Positions 28,651-38,728 of a stretch of DNA of 64,000 nucleotides are shown here, in pieces. Each line of letters begins with the position of its first letter. The first letter of the stretch is position 1. The notes beneath the pieces are model-generated. The model worked only from the letters and a program-made list of their open reading frames with translations. It was not told where the DNA came from and did no database searches. The translations under genes were made by a program, and so were the position numbers. The DNA is from Chrysophaeum taylorii (taxonomy: Eukaryota > Sar > Pelagophyceae > Pelagomonadales > Pelagomonadaceae), in NCBI GenBank assembly GCA_029834535.1, contig JAQMWT010000357.1:1-64000 (forward strand). Reading direction: 5' to 3'.

Positions 28651-29470
28651 TTCCGCGGGGACGGAGGAGACGCAGGCCCACGTTGCCCTGATGCTAACGG
28701 CCGGCATCCTAAGAACGCGAAATGTCGTAGCGCTTCATCAATCGAGGCGAAGAACGCGAGCGGGCGAGTGTTGGTGAGCACTGTGCGGCAAGCGATGAGC
28801 GTGGGAGCTCCAAGAGGCGCGAAACGTTCGTCTGCGCCTTGAGGACCGGTGTCCGACGTGTTTTTGAGCGCATACGTCAATCTCGGCAGCGATTTCCAGG
28901 CCTCCCGAGACAAGGGTGAGGTCATTCGGACGTCGCGGCTCGGCTTTCTATGTCAAAGAATGGCATGCTCAATCACACTACCGAGGCGTTCGGGCAGACC
29001 TACTACTATTATACGGTATTTGCCAGACATGCGCGCTTTCGAGACGCGTGTGGACGAACGCTACGACGGCGGCTATCGACCGAGCGCACAGGACCGATCT
29101 CATGTTTCAAGATTAAAGCACAAAGGCGACGATTGGGCCGAACACGCATCGACATTGGTAGTATCTGTTGTGCTGTACGCTGCGAAACGAGCCCTATATC
29201 CTTGCGTCGCGTGCGGTTTTGGATCATTCGTCGTCTTTTCGTCAAAGTTGCGCTAGTCCGTCCTCGTCCGGTACCAACTCGACCCTGTTACCGACGTCCG
29301 AGACGACGGGCCCTCGCGACCGGCGTGGTTGTGTCAAGCGCATTGCGCCGGCAAGACAACTCGTCACCCAGACGTGCGTTGTAAATGCGAAGACGCATTT
29401 TATTTATGTCGGCTGGACTACTATCAACTGCGTGCCAATTGGATATCGATCGAAGAGGATGGCGTCTCCT

Positions 29471-32308
29471 CTACCCGTAGGTCCCCTGGAGTTGGGCAAG
29501 GTTCGCTGAATAATGAGCGTTCGTTGGGTTCGTGCGAAACGCCTGAATCAAATAGGCGATTCCCCCGAGGCGGTCGCCGAGGCGGGCGCGCGCGACGCCG
29601 GCGTTGGCCATGGCGTCACCGTGGTTGGGTGCGCATTCAATGGCCGCCTCGTAGTACGGGAGCGCTGCCGCGGGATGGTGGAGGTGGTCGTGGAGCACAC
29701 CCAGATTGTACCTCGCGACGGCGGCGTAGGTGGCGCCGCAGCCGTTGGCGTCGACGTACGCTTCCCACGCCTCGCGGGCCTCGGCGGCACGGCCCCGACG
29801 CCACAGTTCAAGCCCGTGCATGTAAAGGTCCGGCTCGACGACCACCACGCGGCGGTCCTCGCGCGCCCGGCGCCACGCCGCGACGACCGAACCGTACAGC
29901 GCCTTTCCGTCGCCCGCGTTGCCGTGGGTCACGCACGGTGTCGCCGCCGCCACCACCTCCGAGGTTTCTGGATCGTCGACGCGGAGCTGGCCGCAATCGT
30001 CGACCTGCGCCGCCGAGATTGATGGATGGATGGATCGATCGATCTCACGAGAGAGTGGTACAATTTTGGAACGCACCCAGAGGTGCCTTAGGTCTCGGTG
30101 CAGCGAGTGGAAGAGCAAGCCTTGCGAGTCGACTTTCATCGCGACCCCGGGCACGCCGCGGAGATAGACGCGGTGGAAGGCGCGCTGGTCGTCGGGCCCG
30201 CACGTCGCCACAGATCCGAGCGCGAGAGCGGCGCGAAATACGGCGAGGAGCGCGGCGGCCGTTCCCGCGATCGTGCCGCTGTTTACGAAAGGTCCTCTTC
30301 TCGATCGCGTCTCGGTCGCGGGTTTGTCGCCCTGGTAGTAAAACTCGGCGACTTCCAGGTCTGGGTAGCAGGTCGCGTCGCCGCCGAAGACGACGTCGGC
30401 GTCGAACGACTCGAAGCGTTCGCCGAAATCAAGGATTGCTGGCCACACCACGACGTCGTAGGCGTCGACCAGGAGCACGAGGGACCCCGGCGACAGTTTT
30501 GCCTCGGCGGCGAGCCAGTCGCGGTAGTACTTTAGTTTCGTCTCGTGGCCCGTATACGGCGCCCCAAGCCCGAGCACGACGAGCGACTGGTTTGCGGCAG
30601 CGACCGAGTCCCGCAGATTCTGGAGGGTCTTGGTGTCCTGGCTGGCGACCGTCACGATGGCAGAGAGCCTCGAGGCGGCGTCGAAAGCGCGCCTCCGCGG
30701 CGATGCTGCCAGGCGGTGGTTGAAGAGGGGCTCGAGCGCAGCCAAGGCGCCGCGAGCATCGCCGCGTTGCGAGCGCAGGGACGCGAGGGCGTACGCTCCT
30801 TGCTCGCGCCAGGCGGCGGTTGCCGTGGCCGTCGCGAGGGCGGCGTCGAGGTCGTTCCTGGCCGTCTCGTTGAGCCGCGCCGACTCGGGGGCTTCGCCGA
30901 GGAAAAGGCGGGCGAACTCTCGCCGCGGCGCACAGCACGGCGCGTCGGCGTCCGAGGCGGCGCGCAGCGCGGAAATTGCGGTCACAGGGGTGTCGCGCCA
31001 CGTCGCGAGTGCCTCCGCGACGCGTTCTTCCGTTTCCGGCGCGCAGACGTCGTCGACTATCTCCTCCGAGGACGACTTTATTATCATCGTCTCGAGGCGC
31101 CGACGGATCTCGTCGGACGGCCCACCGTCGCACTCGGTGTCAAAGCGGTCGACGGCACGGCGCGCTGCGGAGGCGAGGGTCGGAGCGATGATGATATCGA
31201 CGGAGGAGGCCCGGAGCGCAGCGAGGACGACGCGGAGGCCGTCGCACGCGTAGGCGCCCGGGTGGTGGTAGAAGGTGCGCGTAGGCACGGGCAAGGTGGT
31301 CGCGCGGAGCGCGGCCTCGAGCGCGGGAAGGTACTGGTGTCGCGAAAGCCTGAGGCGCGCCGCCTGGAGCGGGGCCTCGGCGCGCGCGGCGTCGTACCCC
31401 TCGGCACGAACGAGCACGGCTTCAGCGTCGTCTCTTCGGTCGAGGCGGGCGTACGCGTACGCTAACTGGAGCATCGCGACATACGTCATCTCGTCTCGCG
31501 CCGAGCCCGCGTAAACGTGACTCTCGGCGAGCGCGATGTGGCGCTCGAGGTGGTCGCGACCCCTGTCGAGAGCAGAAGAATTCCCCGGTCTGGCGAGGGC
31601 GACGTAGTCGACGCCGAGGTAGTAGTGAAGCCGGGGGTCGGCGGGGTCGTCGCGGAGATCGCGCTCGAGGAGGTCGATTTCAAAGGCATATCTCGCGGCG
31701 CTCGCCGCGTGACCGTGGGCCTTGGCGTGGTAGCTCTTCTGGTCGGCACCGGCGACCTCCTCGACGTCCCAGGGAATCGCTCGCGGGACGTATTTAGAAG
31801 GCACGACGAGGACCTCGTGCCAGCGATACTTAAAAACGACGTCTGGGCTCAGGCGGAAGCACCAGTCTAAGAGCCGTTCGGTGTTGCGGTTGCGGTCGAA
31901 GATCCGAAAAACAAAGACTGTGCACGCGTCGCACGATTGGACGGCTTCCTCGAGCGAGGCGAGCGAGGTAAAAACCGGCCGCCAGTCGGGATCCACGAAG
32001 AGGGCGTGGGTCGCCTCGGGAAAATGCGCGCAGGCCTCGCCAATCAGGAGGGTCCGCGCCGAACCGAGCCCCGAAAAGGCGTAATAGTACAAAAAGCGGC
32101 GCTGCGGCGCCGCTTCGAGGAATGCGAGACCTGATTTGTCGGTCGATCGCTCGTCGACCGCACCCACTGCGCACCACGCCATCCCAACCCACAGCGGGAG
32201 GTGCTCCCTGACCAACTTCTCCTCGTCGCGCATCAGCATTAGGAGCGCCAGCCGCACCTCGGCGGCGGCGGCCGCCGCCGCCGCGAAGCAGAAGAAAAAA
32301 CAACGCAT
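29471..32308 (-). CDS. Bi-domain glycosyltransferase (GT2-like and PLOD-type) with TPR repeats
   Basis: The product is 945 aa from ATG at 32308; the frame is open further upstream but that part is antisense to the neighbouring transporter. A signal peptide MRCFFFCFAAAAAAAA leads. Residues about 18-240 are GT2-like: LMLMRDEEKLVREHLPLW and DERSTDKS match the usual KNEE...DxGSTD layout. Helical repeats follow. Residues about 570-760 match the collagen-lysine glucosyltransferase (PLOD GT) fold: LLVDAYDVVVW, VFGGDATCYPD, PFVNSGTIAG, DDQRAFHRVYL, MKVDSQGLLFHSL. TPRs close the protein (ARYNLGVLHDHLHHPAAALPYY). It probably glycosylates secretory-pathway proteins; the acceptor is unknown. Confidence 0.82.
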   Translation of the reverse strand: MRCFFFCFAAAAAAAAEVRLALLMLMRDEEKLVREHLPLWVGMAWCAVGAVDERSTDKSGLAFLEAAPQRRFLYYYAFSGLGSARTLLIGEACAHFPEATHALFVDPDWRPVFTSLASLEEAVQSCDACTVFVFRIFDRNRNTERLLDWCFRLSPDVVFKYRWHEVLVVPSKYVPRAIPWDVEEVAGADQKSYHAKAHGHAASAARYAFEIDLLERDLRDDPADPRLHYYLGVDYVALARPGNSSALDRGRDHLERHIALAESHVYAGSARDEMTYVAMLQLAYAYARLDRRDDAEAVLVRAEGYDAARAEAPLQAARLRLSRHQYLPALEAALRATTLPVPTRTFYHHPGAYACDGLRVVLAALRASSVDIIIAPTLASAARRAVDRFDTECDGGPSDEIRRRLETMIIKSSSEEIVDDVCAPETEERVAEALATWRDTPVTAISALRAASDADAPCCAPRREFARLFLGEAPESARLNETARNDLDAALATATATAAWREQGAYALASLRSQRGDARGALAALEPLFNHRLAASPRRRAFDAASRLSAIVTVASQDTKTLQNLRDSVAAANQSLVVLGLGAPYTGHETKLKYYRDWLAAEAKLSPGSLVLLVDAYDVVVWPAILDFGERFESFDADVVFGGDATCYPDLEVAEFYYQGDKPATETRSRRGPFVNSGTIAGTAAALLAVFRAALALGSVATCGPDDQRAFHRVYLRGVPGVAMKVDSQGLLFHSLHRDLRHLWVRSKIVPLSREIDRSIHPSISAAQVDDCGQLRVDDPETSEVVAAATPCVTHGNAGDGKALYGSVVAAWRRAREDRRVVVVEPDLYMHGLELWRRGRAAEAREAWEAYVDANGCGATYAAVARYNLGVLHDHLHHPAAALPYYEAAIECAPNHGDAMANAGVARARLGDRLGGIAYLIQAFRTNPTNAHYSANLAQLQGTYG

Positions 32309-32393
32309 GAATGAGAGAGTTCGTGTCCGTTCGAAAGTTGAAGGCGTCTCGTCTTTTATGACGTGGCGGTGAGTGGCTTTTGTGAGTTTTGCG
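32309..32393. promoter_or_regulatory. Short divergent promoter region
   Basis: The glycosyltransferase ATG (32308, minus) and the transporter ATG (32394, plus) are only 85 bp apart, so both start regions must share this segment. Confidence 0.55.
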
Positions 32394-33485
32394 ATGGAGC
32401 GGGTCAGGCTGGGCTTGACCCTGGGGCTGTACGGGTGCCTCTCCATCTCGCTGACCCTCGCCTTCAAGCGCGCCTTCAAGGTGGTCAAGTACCCCGTGTC
32501 CCTGATGGCGCTGCTGCTGTTGATCGAGGCGTTCGCCATCAACGCCGTACTCCGCGTGTCAGAGTTGGTGTTCCCCCGAAAGATGACGGCGAAACCGTCC
32601 GAGTCAGAGTCGGAGTCCGAGTCTTCATCTCGGGGGTTGGTGGGCTTGATCGGGTTGTGCGTCGCGGGCGAGATCGCGCTGTCGAACCTCGGGCTCCTAC
32701 GGATGACGGTCGCCTCGCACACGATGATAAAGGCGTGCACGCCCATGTTCGTGCTGTTCGCCTCGCTCGCTCTCGGGCTCGACGCGCCGAGCGCGCGGCT
32801 TTTTTTGATTGTGGGGCTAATCACGGTCGGGACGACGCTCTGCTCGCTCGGCCGAGGTCGCCACCCGTCGTCGGCGTCGCTCTCGTCCTCCTCCCACAGC
32901 CCCGTCGGTCGCGCCGCGAGTCCGGTCGCGCAGTGGGTGGGCATCGCGCTGACGGTCGCCGCGGGCGCCGTCGGCGGTGCGAGATGGGGTCTCACGCAGC
33001 TCCTTACGCAGCGTCGCGGCGCGCGGCCGCGCGACCTCGTCGCGAAAACTCTCCCCGTGGCCGCCGCCGGACTCGCGCTCTTTGCGCTCGTCTTCGAGGC
33101 GCCCGCGATCTCCGCCGATCATCACCTCGACGCCCCGACCGTTCTCGCCGACGCCGCTCTCCTCGCCTCGATGGGCCTCGCGCTCATGTGGACCGAGGTC
33201 GAGCTCGTCGCGTCGACCTCCTCGCTCTCGCTTGCTGTCCTCGCGACGGCCAAGGAGCTCGGATTGGTTGTCGTCTCGGTCCTCGGCCTCAAAGAGACCG
33301 TCAGCCTCCAGAGCCTCGCCGGTTTCGCCGTTACGACGGTCGGCATCGTCGGCTACAACGTCCACAACGCGACGACGCAGCCCGACGTCGGGCTTCCGGT
33401 GGCGCGTCCGACGCCCGGTTACCGCCCCCTCAGCACTACCGACGCCGAACTCACCGCCGATCCGGCGGCTTCTTCCCAAAACGAC

Positions 33486-33516
<31 letters not shown>

Positions 33517-33695
33517 TGTCTTCTCCGGCCGCACGGTCGGAGCCTCCGCCGCCAGGTCCCAACAACGACCCCGTCCCGCCGGACGCCGTCCATGTCTTCT
33601 TCGACGGTGAGCCCGCACGCAGGGGTCTACCGGCGGAGGAGGAGGAGGAGGAGGAGGAGGAGGACGACGTTAGGGTGACCGCATCGTCCAACTAG
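32394..33695 (+). CDS. SLC35C2-like nucleotide-sugar/triose-phosphate-type transporter (DMT superfamily)
   Basis: The product is 433 aa from ATG at 32394; seven further open codons upstream begin with GTG. About ten hydrophobic segments cover residues 5-320. Family-like stretches are MTVASHTMIKACTPMFVLFA and GGARWGLTQLLTQ, which match SLC35C2/TPT-domain Golgi transporters. The cytosolic tail (about 330-433) is disordered, with an Asp run and a Glu run encoded by GAC and GAG repeats. It is head-to-head with a secretory glycosyltransferase, which fits a Golgi role (inference). Its stop is 30 bp before the next ATG. Confidence 0.82.
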
Positions 33696-33725
33696 GGTTT
33701 TGTTAGTTAGTTTGAGGGTACAAAG

Positions 33726-34565
33726 ATGATTGAGCGCGGACGCGGGCGCGGTGATCGCGGTCGCGGTGAGCGCGGTCGTGGCAGAGAACAGGGGCGCGGT
33801 CGGCAGCGCGGGTCGAGCGGCGAGCAGCGATCTGTCGTGGCCGCGTCGAATCGCGCGGTGGAGAGCGCCAAGGCGCCGAGCGGCGGGGGGTGGACGACGG
33901 TGGAGGCTGAGATGCCTGCGGGGTTCGTGCCGCGGGGAGGGGCGTCGGCGGCGCCGTCGACGGTCGAGGAGGTCGTCGATGACCCCTACGACCCGTCGGT
34001 GCCGAACGACTACGTCGCGATCCAAAAGGAGCGGGAGGTGAAGCGCGCGCAAGAGCGGCGCGAGCGCCAAAGGCAGATTCACCTCGAGCGCATCGAGCGC
34101 GAGCAAGAGCGCCTCGCCGAGGAGCGACGAGAGCTCGCGAGACGAGACATGGAGCCGCCGGTAGGCCGTGGGCGCGGCGTCTCAAACTTGCCGGCATGGA
34201 TGAAGACGAGGCCGCCCGCGGCCGCTCCGGCTCCAGTCGAGGAGCGACGCGACGAGGCGCCGCCGCCGAAGAAGGCGAGGCGACCCACGTGCGTCCTCGT
34301 CCTCAAAAATATGGTCGGTCCCGGCGCCCTTGACCCCGACCTGCTCAAGGAGACGAGGGCCGAGTGCGAGAAGCACGGCCCCGTCGAAGCCTGCGACCTC
34401 AGGGAGATTCCCGACGCCCCCGACCACGAAGCCGTCAGAATATTTGTCACATTCAAGCACAAAAACGACGCGCTCAAGGCCTTCGTCAAATTCGAAGGCC
34501 GCTTCTTTGCGGGCCGCAAGGTGACCTGCGAATTCGTCGACGATCCTTCAACTTCATCCTCTTAG
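33726..34565 (+). CDS. SPF45/RBM17-like splicing factor with C-terminal UHM/RRM
   Basis: The product is 279 aa. An Arg-Gly-rich N-terminus (residues 1-30) precedes DDPYDPSVPNDYVAIQKERE, a motif like that of SPF45. A Glu/Arg coiled coil follows (about 95-145), then NLPAWMK. The C-terminal domain (about 185-272) is an RRM of the U2AF-homology type: VLVLKNMVGPG, VRIFVTFKHKNDALKAFVKFEGRFFAGRKV, with the RxF-type loop seen as GRFFAGR. Such domains bind ULM peptides of SF3b155 and U2AF in 3' splice-site choice. The G-patch of animal SPF45 is not visible. A role in handling this genome's very short introns is speculation. Confidence 0.82.
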   Translation: MIERGRGRGDRGRGERGRGREQGRGRQRGSSGEQRSVVAASNRAVESAKAPSGGGWTTVEAEMPAGFVPRGGASAAPSTVEEVVDDPYDPSVPNDYVAIQKEREVKRAQERRERQRQIHLERIEREQERLAEERRELARRDMEPPVGRGRGVSNLPAWMKTRPPAAAPAPVEERRDEAPPPKKARRPTCVLVLKNMVGPGALDPDLLKETRAECEKHGPVEACDLREIPDAPDHEAVRIFVTFKHKNDALKAFVKFEGRFFAGRKVTCEFVDDPSTSSS

Positions 34566-34739
34566 TAATATAGACTACTTGAAAGAAAAAAATAAACAAT
34601 CTTGCGCTCGAGGACGACCCGCATCTTAAGAGTGTGGTGGATTTGGAACCACCCGGAAGTTTGGCCGTTGTTCGACGCGGCGGGATCATACCTGCGATAT
34701 ATGCACAGCTCCGAGAGAGATACAGAAGGTGACGACCAT

Positions 34740-36515
34740 TTATTGTTTTTGAGCTGCTGCTCGGAGAGGGCGGACGGCGTCGACGTTGAGGCGGGACTTG
34801 GCACGGGCCACTTCGAGAGGGTCGAGGTCGGAGGTGAAGACGGCCTCGAACTTGGCGTAGTCGACCGAGCCCCAGCCCGTGACGGGGTCCCAGCCCGTGG
34901 CCGCGTCGAAGCCCTGGTCGCAGCAGAACTCGTCCTCGGCGACGCAGTTGTTTGAGCCGCTGGTGATGTCGTTGGTGAAGGAACCGTTTTGCGCGTAAAT
35001 AGAAGGGAGCACGTAACCAAGACCAGAGGCGCCGGCCTCGACGCGGACGGCGTTGACGAGAGAGGCCATCGCGGCGACGGTCGGCGAGGAGCACGAGGTG
35101 CCAGAGACGTAGTACTCGGCGCCGCCTATAACTACGAGGTAATCGTAGCCCGAGAGCGCGAGGTCGGGGTAGGCACGACCCGAGGCGTTGTAGCCAGAAA
35201 CGGGCGCGACTTGGTCAAAGTAATCCGAAATCGCGGCGAGCGTGAAATTCGGCTGGGCGTAGTATGTCGAGAAGCCGCCGCCCGAAGTAATAATCGCGTC
35301 GTCGACGTCAGACTCGCAGACGACCTCGCCGACGCCCGGGTCGTCGTAGCTGCTCGCGTAGGTCGCCCCGACGGCGACGACGTAGGGCGAGGTTGCCGGG
35401 TAGGACGGCACGTAGCCGCAGTCGGCCTTGGAGTACGCGGCGAAATTCGCGACGCCGTCGTCGCCGCTCGAGACGAAGAACGTGGAGCCCGCGAGCGTCG
35501 CCTTGACGAGCTCGACGTCGAAGGCCTCGAGGACCTCGTCGGTCATCTCCGACTCGATCGATCCCCAGCTGATCGATCCGACGAAGGGCTGGGTGTCGAG
35601 ATCGGCAGCGTAGAGAGCAAACGCGACGAAGGGTGACGACGCGTCGGTGTAGTAGTAGGTCATCGGCGTCAGCTGCGAGACGGCCATCATGTACTGGACG
35701 TCGAGGTTTCCCTCGTCGCACTCGTCGGCGTCGATTTCGCACTCGATATCGCTCTCGTGGCCGCCGTAGTCTGTGTCGACCTTGTCGCTCGGAAGATCGA
35801 AGAGGCTCTGAAAGTCGCTCAGGTCGCTCCCCGAGAAGTCCATGCCGGAGGTCTCGAACACCCCCTGATAGACTTTCGACGACCCCGCGTTCGAGCTGAT
35901 CTCGTAGAACGAGTTGATGACCGACGGGGTCACGATGTTGTCGAGGGTTTTGTTGGTTTTGTCTCGGCGCCGCGGGCCGCCCCACACCCGGGGCGGAAGG
36001 TCCGAGACGCCAAAGACAGCTTCCGCGGGCGCGCCGCTTTCGATCGAGTAATCCCCGTCGCACCGCAGGACTGTTTTCTTCTCTTCGTGATGATGCCACG
36101 CGTAGAACTCGCACGCGAACACACCCTCCCACGCGGCGACGGGCGCGATTGCGCGCACGTATTCGCCGTGCTTTGTCGCTTTGGTCCGCGCGCCGACGCC
36201 CAACTTTAGCCACCGCTCGGTTGCCCCGAGCTCCGATGCGCCGCCGACGCGCTTCACTTCTTCGGTGCTCATCCACTCCCGGAATCGCGCGGATCCGGGA
36301 ATGGACCGCTCCAGGAGGAGCGCCTCGAGCTCGCCGCGGCTCGCCAGCGGCACCGCGCGCACGATCACCTCGTGCAACGCCCCAGCCGGCGCGCGCGCCC
36401 CCTTCTTCCAGTACTCCAGCGGCTTGTGCGACCCGACATGCCGCTCCAGCGTCATCGCCGTCACGGTCTCCGCAATCGCCGCCGCCACGGTGAGGCTGAG
36501 GAGCATCATCATCAT
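34740..36515 (-). CDS. Tripeptidyl-peptidase I-like serine-carboxyl protease (sedolisin, S53)
   Basis: The product is 591 aa from a run of four ATGs (36515-36504), which places a hydrophobic signal peptide (LLSLTVAAAIAETVTA) at the N-terminus. A pro-domain (about 25-190) contains HKPLEYWKKG and STEEVKRVG, typical of TPP1 propeptides. In the mature part the catalytic Glu and Asp are in EGNLDVQY (about residues 265-270), the oxyanion Asp in SSGDDGV and the nucleophile in SGTSCSSP (about 475). The Ca-binding end NDITSG and TGWDPVTGWGS is present. All active-site residues are intact. It should remove tripeptides from protein N-termini in an acidic lysosome-like vacuole or outside the cell. Confidence 0.93.
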   Translation of the reverse strand: MMMMLLSLTVAAAIAETVTAMTLERHVGSHKPLEYWKKGARAPAGALHEVIVRAVPLASRGELEALLLERSIPGSARFREWMSTEEVKRVGGASELGATERWLKLGVGARTKATKHGEYVRAIAPVAAWEGVFACEFYAWHHHEEKKTVLRCDGDYSIESGAPAEAVFGVSDLPPRVWGGPRRRDKTNKTLDNIVTPSVINSFYEISSNAGSSKVYQGVFETSGMDFSGSDLSDFQSLFDLPSDKVDTDYGGHESDIECEIDADECDEGNLDVQYMMAVSQLTPMTYYYTDASSPFVAFALYAADLDTQPFVGSISWGSIESEMTDEVLEAFDVELVKATLAGSTFFVSSGDDGVANFAAYSKADCGYVPSYPATSPYVVAVGATYASSYDDPGVGEVVCESDVDDAIITSGGGFSTYYAQPNFTLAAISDYFDQVAPVSGYNASGRAYPDLALSGYDYLVVIGGAEYYVSGTSCSSPTVAAMASLVNAVRVEAGASGLGYVLPSIYAQNGSFTNDITSGSNNCVAEDEFCCDQGFDAATGWDPVTGWGSVDYAKFEAVFTSDLDPLEVARAKSRLNVDAVRPLRAAAQKQ

Positions 36516-36582
36516 CTGATTGGTCGCCGCCGCAGGCGCTTTCGGGTCTGTCCTTCCGTTGAGGTCCTGGTGCAAAGAAGCG
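36516..36582. promoter_or_regulatory. Very short divergent start region
   Basis: Only 67 bp separate the protease ATG (minus) from the ATG chosen for the coiled-coil gene (plus), so control elements must be shared or lie inside the genes. Confidence 0.5.
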
Positions 36583-37341
36583 ATGTGCGAACGGTCGTGG
36601 TCGGAAGGCGGGGGTGACCTCGACAAGCTCCCCCCTCATATCCGCGATGCGCTCGACCGCGCGGCCAAGGTGGAAGATAAGACCTCGCCGGAAAAGGAGG
36701 GGACCACCCCCATGGACCTGATCGGCGAGACGCGACAGGAGCCGTCGACGTCGTCGACCCACGAGGCGTCGTCGCTCAAGGCCGAGGTCGAAAAGCTGCG
36801 CGAGCGGTGTTCGTTGCTCGAGCGGCGAGAGGCCTCTCTCACGGCGCTAGTCAAGGAAAAGACCCGCGAAGCCGAAGATCTGCGATGTTACGTCCACGAC
36901 GCGCTCAGGCTCCACGAGCGCGAACACGCCTACCTCCGCGCGACCCACCTCGACCCCGCCATAGGCCTCGAAATCGAGCTGTTGAAGGAGCAGCTTGCGA
37001 GGTATCAGGCTGCCGACGATCCGGCAAAGCGTGAGTTATTGCGTGCGGACGATAATTCTTGTTCGCTTACCGCGCCCCCGCCGTCAGGCCCGGACGACCT
37101 CGTCTCCGAGAACGCCGAGCTCGAGAGAAAAAACAACGCTCTCGTCGCCCAGAACGACGAGCTTGCTGCGGCGGCCGCCGCGGCCGAGTGCGAGCGGAAT
37201 CACCTCCGCCTCCGTTTACAAGAACTCAGGGAGGAGCTCAACGTAGCGCGAGAGTGGAACGACCAGCTCGAGGAAGAGCGCGAGGAACTCTACGGCATGT
37301 TGCACCAACCTGTCGACCCCTCCTCGGCAAAACCCACCTGA
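36583..37341 (+). CDS. Coiled-coil protein, function unknown
   Basis: The product is 252 aa from ATG at 36583; the frame opens 21 codons earlier at a TTG, overlapping the divergent start. Residues about 70-150 and 185-240 are strong coiled coil, with heptad-like Leu/Ala and many charged residues (SLKAEVEKLRERCSLLERRE; ELREELNVAREWNDQLEEER). Pro/Ser-rich linkers separate them. No catalytic motif is visible. It may be a structural or vesicle-tethering protein, but nothing decides this. Confidence 0.7.
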   Translation: MCERSWSEGGGDLDKLPPHIRDALDRAAKVEDKTSPEKEGTTPMDLIGETRQEPSTSSTHEASSLKAEVEKLRERCSLLERREASLTALVKEKTREAEDLRCYVHDALRLHEREHAYLRATHLDPAIGLEIELLKEQLARYQAADDPAKRELLRADDNSCSLTAPPPSGPDDLVSENAELERKNNALVAQNDELAAAAAAAECERNHLRLRLQELREELNVAREWNDQLEEEREELYGMLHQPVDPSSAKPT

Positions 37342-37426
37342 CGCCGGCGGCGGCGGAATGTTGTTTTTACACAAAAACTACATCATCATCATCTTCATCT
37401 ACTTCTTCTTCTTCTTCTTCTTCTTC

Positions 37427-38728
37427 TTAAGAGAGGAGGGCGAGCCCCCACGCGGGCCACCGCCACGTAGATGTCGGAGGAGGCGCTTCTTGTTGTGGTG
37501 GTCCGCCACCACAAATCAAGGGCGACGTCGCGTCGACGACGGTGCCTGGGAGTGGCATCTTGGTGGTGGTGTCGTCTTCGACCGTGCTGCTCGCAGTGAT
37601 GAGGTCGGCGACGGAGAGCAGGAGCATCGAGTACACAGGCCACATGAGGATAGAACACGCGAGGAGACCGATGAGGGTGCCGCGGCTCGGAAATAATATT
37701 AACTGCGGCTCCGATATTATTATTGGGCGATGTAGGAGTTGTTGTTTGGAACGAAAGCCTGCGGCGACGGAAGCGAGGTCTATAGGGTCGCGAAACGAGG
37801 CGACGGCGGCGCGGCCCAGGAGATCGTGGAGAAACTGATTCGGGTGGAAGAGGTCGGGCCGCCAGGCTTTAATAGCCCAGGACGCGTAATTTCCCGGGTG
37901 AGCGGCAAACGCGTCGTCGAGGGCTTGAATCTCGTCGAAAAAGACGATGTCGGTGCGCGTCTGCGCGAGCGCCGTTGCTAGTCGTTCGCGGAGGGAAAGC
38001 GAAAGCGCCGTCGCGAAGCTCGGCGCGAGGACCGGCAGGAAGCAGGTAGCGATGACGCAGTTGAGCGGGACCGCGAGCGAGAAGGGCGGAGATGCGGCGA
38101 CGACAAAGCGGCGGCCTCCGAGACGCTGTCGCACGAGATTCACTTTCGCGCACACGCGTTGAGCGATCACCTCGCTCAGCGAATCGCACATTTCCCCCCC
38201 AAAAATCTCGTGGCGAGCGAACGACAGCATGTCCGCGCAGAGCACGTGCGGCGTGCGCGCAAATGTCGACAAAGCGTCGTTCCCGCCGCAATGGAATATT
38301 ATAACCGTGTTTTCGGTCACCACAAGCTCCCGCGCCCTGAGCTCCTTGCCGACGCGCGACACCTGCGCGTCGACGTGTGCCAGTTCCGCGCCGCACACGC
38401 CAGCGTTGACGTAGCTCCACCCGAATTCCTCGCACATTGTCATCGGCCACGTCTTCAAGCCGCACCACGTTCCATCAACCCACGAATCTCCCAACAGCAC
38501 GGCGTCCACCTTCTTTTTGCTCGTCCCGCGAGGCCGGCAATAGGTCAGGTAGTTCGTGCGCGAATACAAAAATTGGTCTACCTCGTACTGCAAATCCAGG
38601 GGCGTTTCGTACGACTGACCATCCTTCTTCTTATCCACCGTGCGCGCTGATCGAATGCCTTGTTGACCCCACGACACTGAGTACCCGTTGCCGCTGCCAA
38701 CCAGGAGCCCACAAACGAACATCATCAT
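37427..38728 (-). CDS. SGNH/GDSL-type hydrolase with signal peptide and C-terminal membrane segment
   Basis: The product is 433 aa from the first of three ATGs at 38728. A short hydrophobic leader (MMMFVCGLLVG) suggests entry to the secretory pathway. SGNH blocks are seen in order: Ser in LLGDSWVDGT (about residue 80), Gly in the VNAGVCGAELAHV region, Asn in HCGGNDALS, and Asp-His in PDLFHPNQFLHDLL. These make a plausible esterase, lipase or O-deacetylase triad. After the domain, TLIGLLACSILMWPVYSMLL is a likely membrane anchor, followed by a Pro-rich tail. The substrate cannot be told. Confidence 0.82.
   Translation of the reverse strand: MMMFVCGLLVGSGNGYSVSWGQQGIRSARTVDKKKDGQSYETPLDLQYEVDQFLYSRTNYLTYCRPRGTSKKKVDAVLLGDSWVDGTWCGLKTWPMTMCEEFGWSYVNAGVCGAELAHVDAQVSRVGKELRARELVVTENTVIIFHCGGNDALSTFARTPHVLCADMLSFARHEIFGGEMCDSLSEVIAQRVCAKVNLVRQRLGGRRFVVAASPPFSLAVPLNCVIATCFLPVLAPSFATALSLSLRERLATALAQTRTDIVFFDEIQALDDAFAAHPGNYASWAIKAWRPDLFHPNQFLHDLLGRAAVASFRDPIDLASVAAGFRSKQQLLHRPIIISEPQLILFPSRGTLIGLLACSILMWPVYSMLLLSVADLITASSTVEDDTTTKMPLPGTVVDATSPLICGGGPPQQEAPPPTSTWRWPAWGLALLS

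Larger units (their letters stand above)
28224..29470. other. Repeat-bearing intergenic region
   Basis: It holds the 47-bp tandem duplication (28276-28369), copy B of the diverged duplication (28440-28650) and otherwise only unsupported frames in mixed-composition sequence. A 223-codon minus-strand frame covers the duplication but shows no recognisable domain. Confidence 0.5.

Noticed and set aside
28849-29256. 135-codon plus-strand frame in the repeat region
   Set aside because: No recognisable domain, mixed composition and overlapping frames of similar length; not enough to call a gene.
29329-30723. 464-codon plus-strand frame antisense to the glycosyltransferase
   Set aside because: Arg-rich composition and no homology; the minus strand codes for intact glycosyltransferase motifs.
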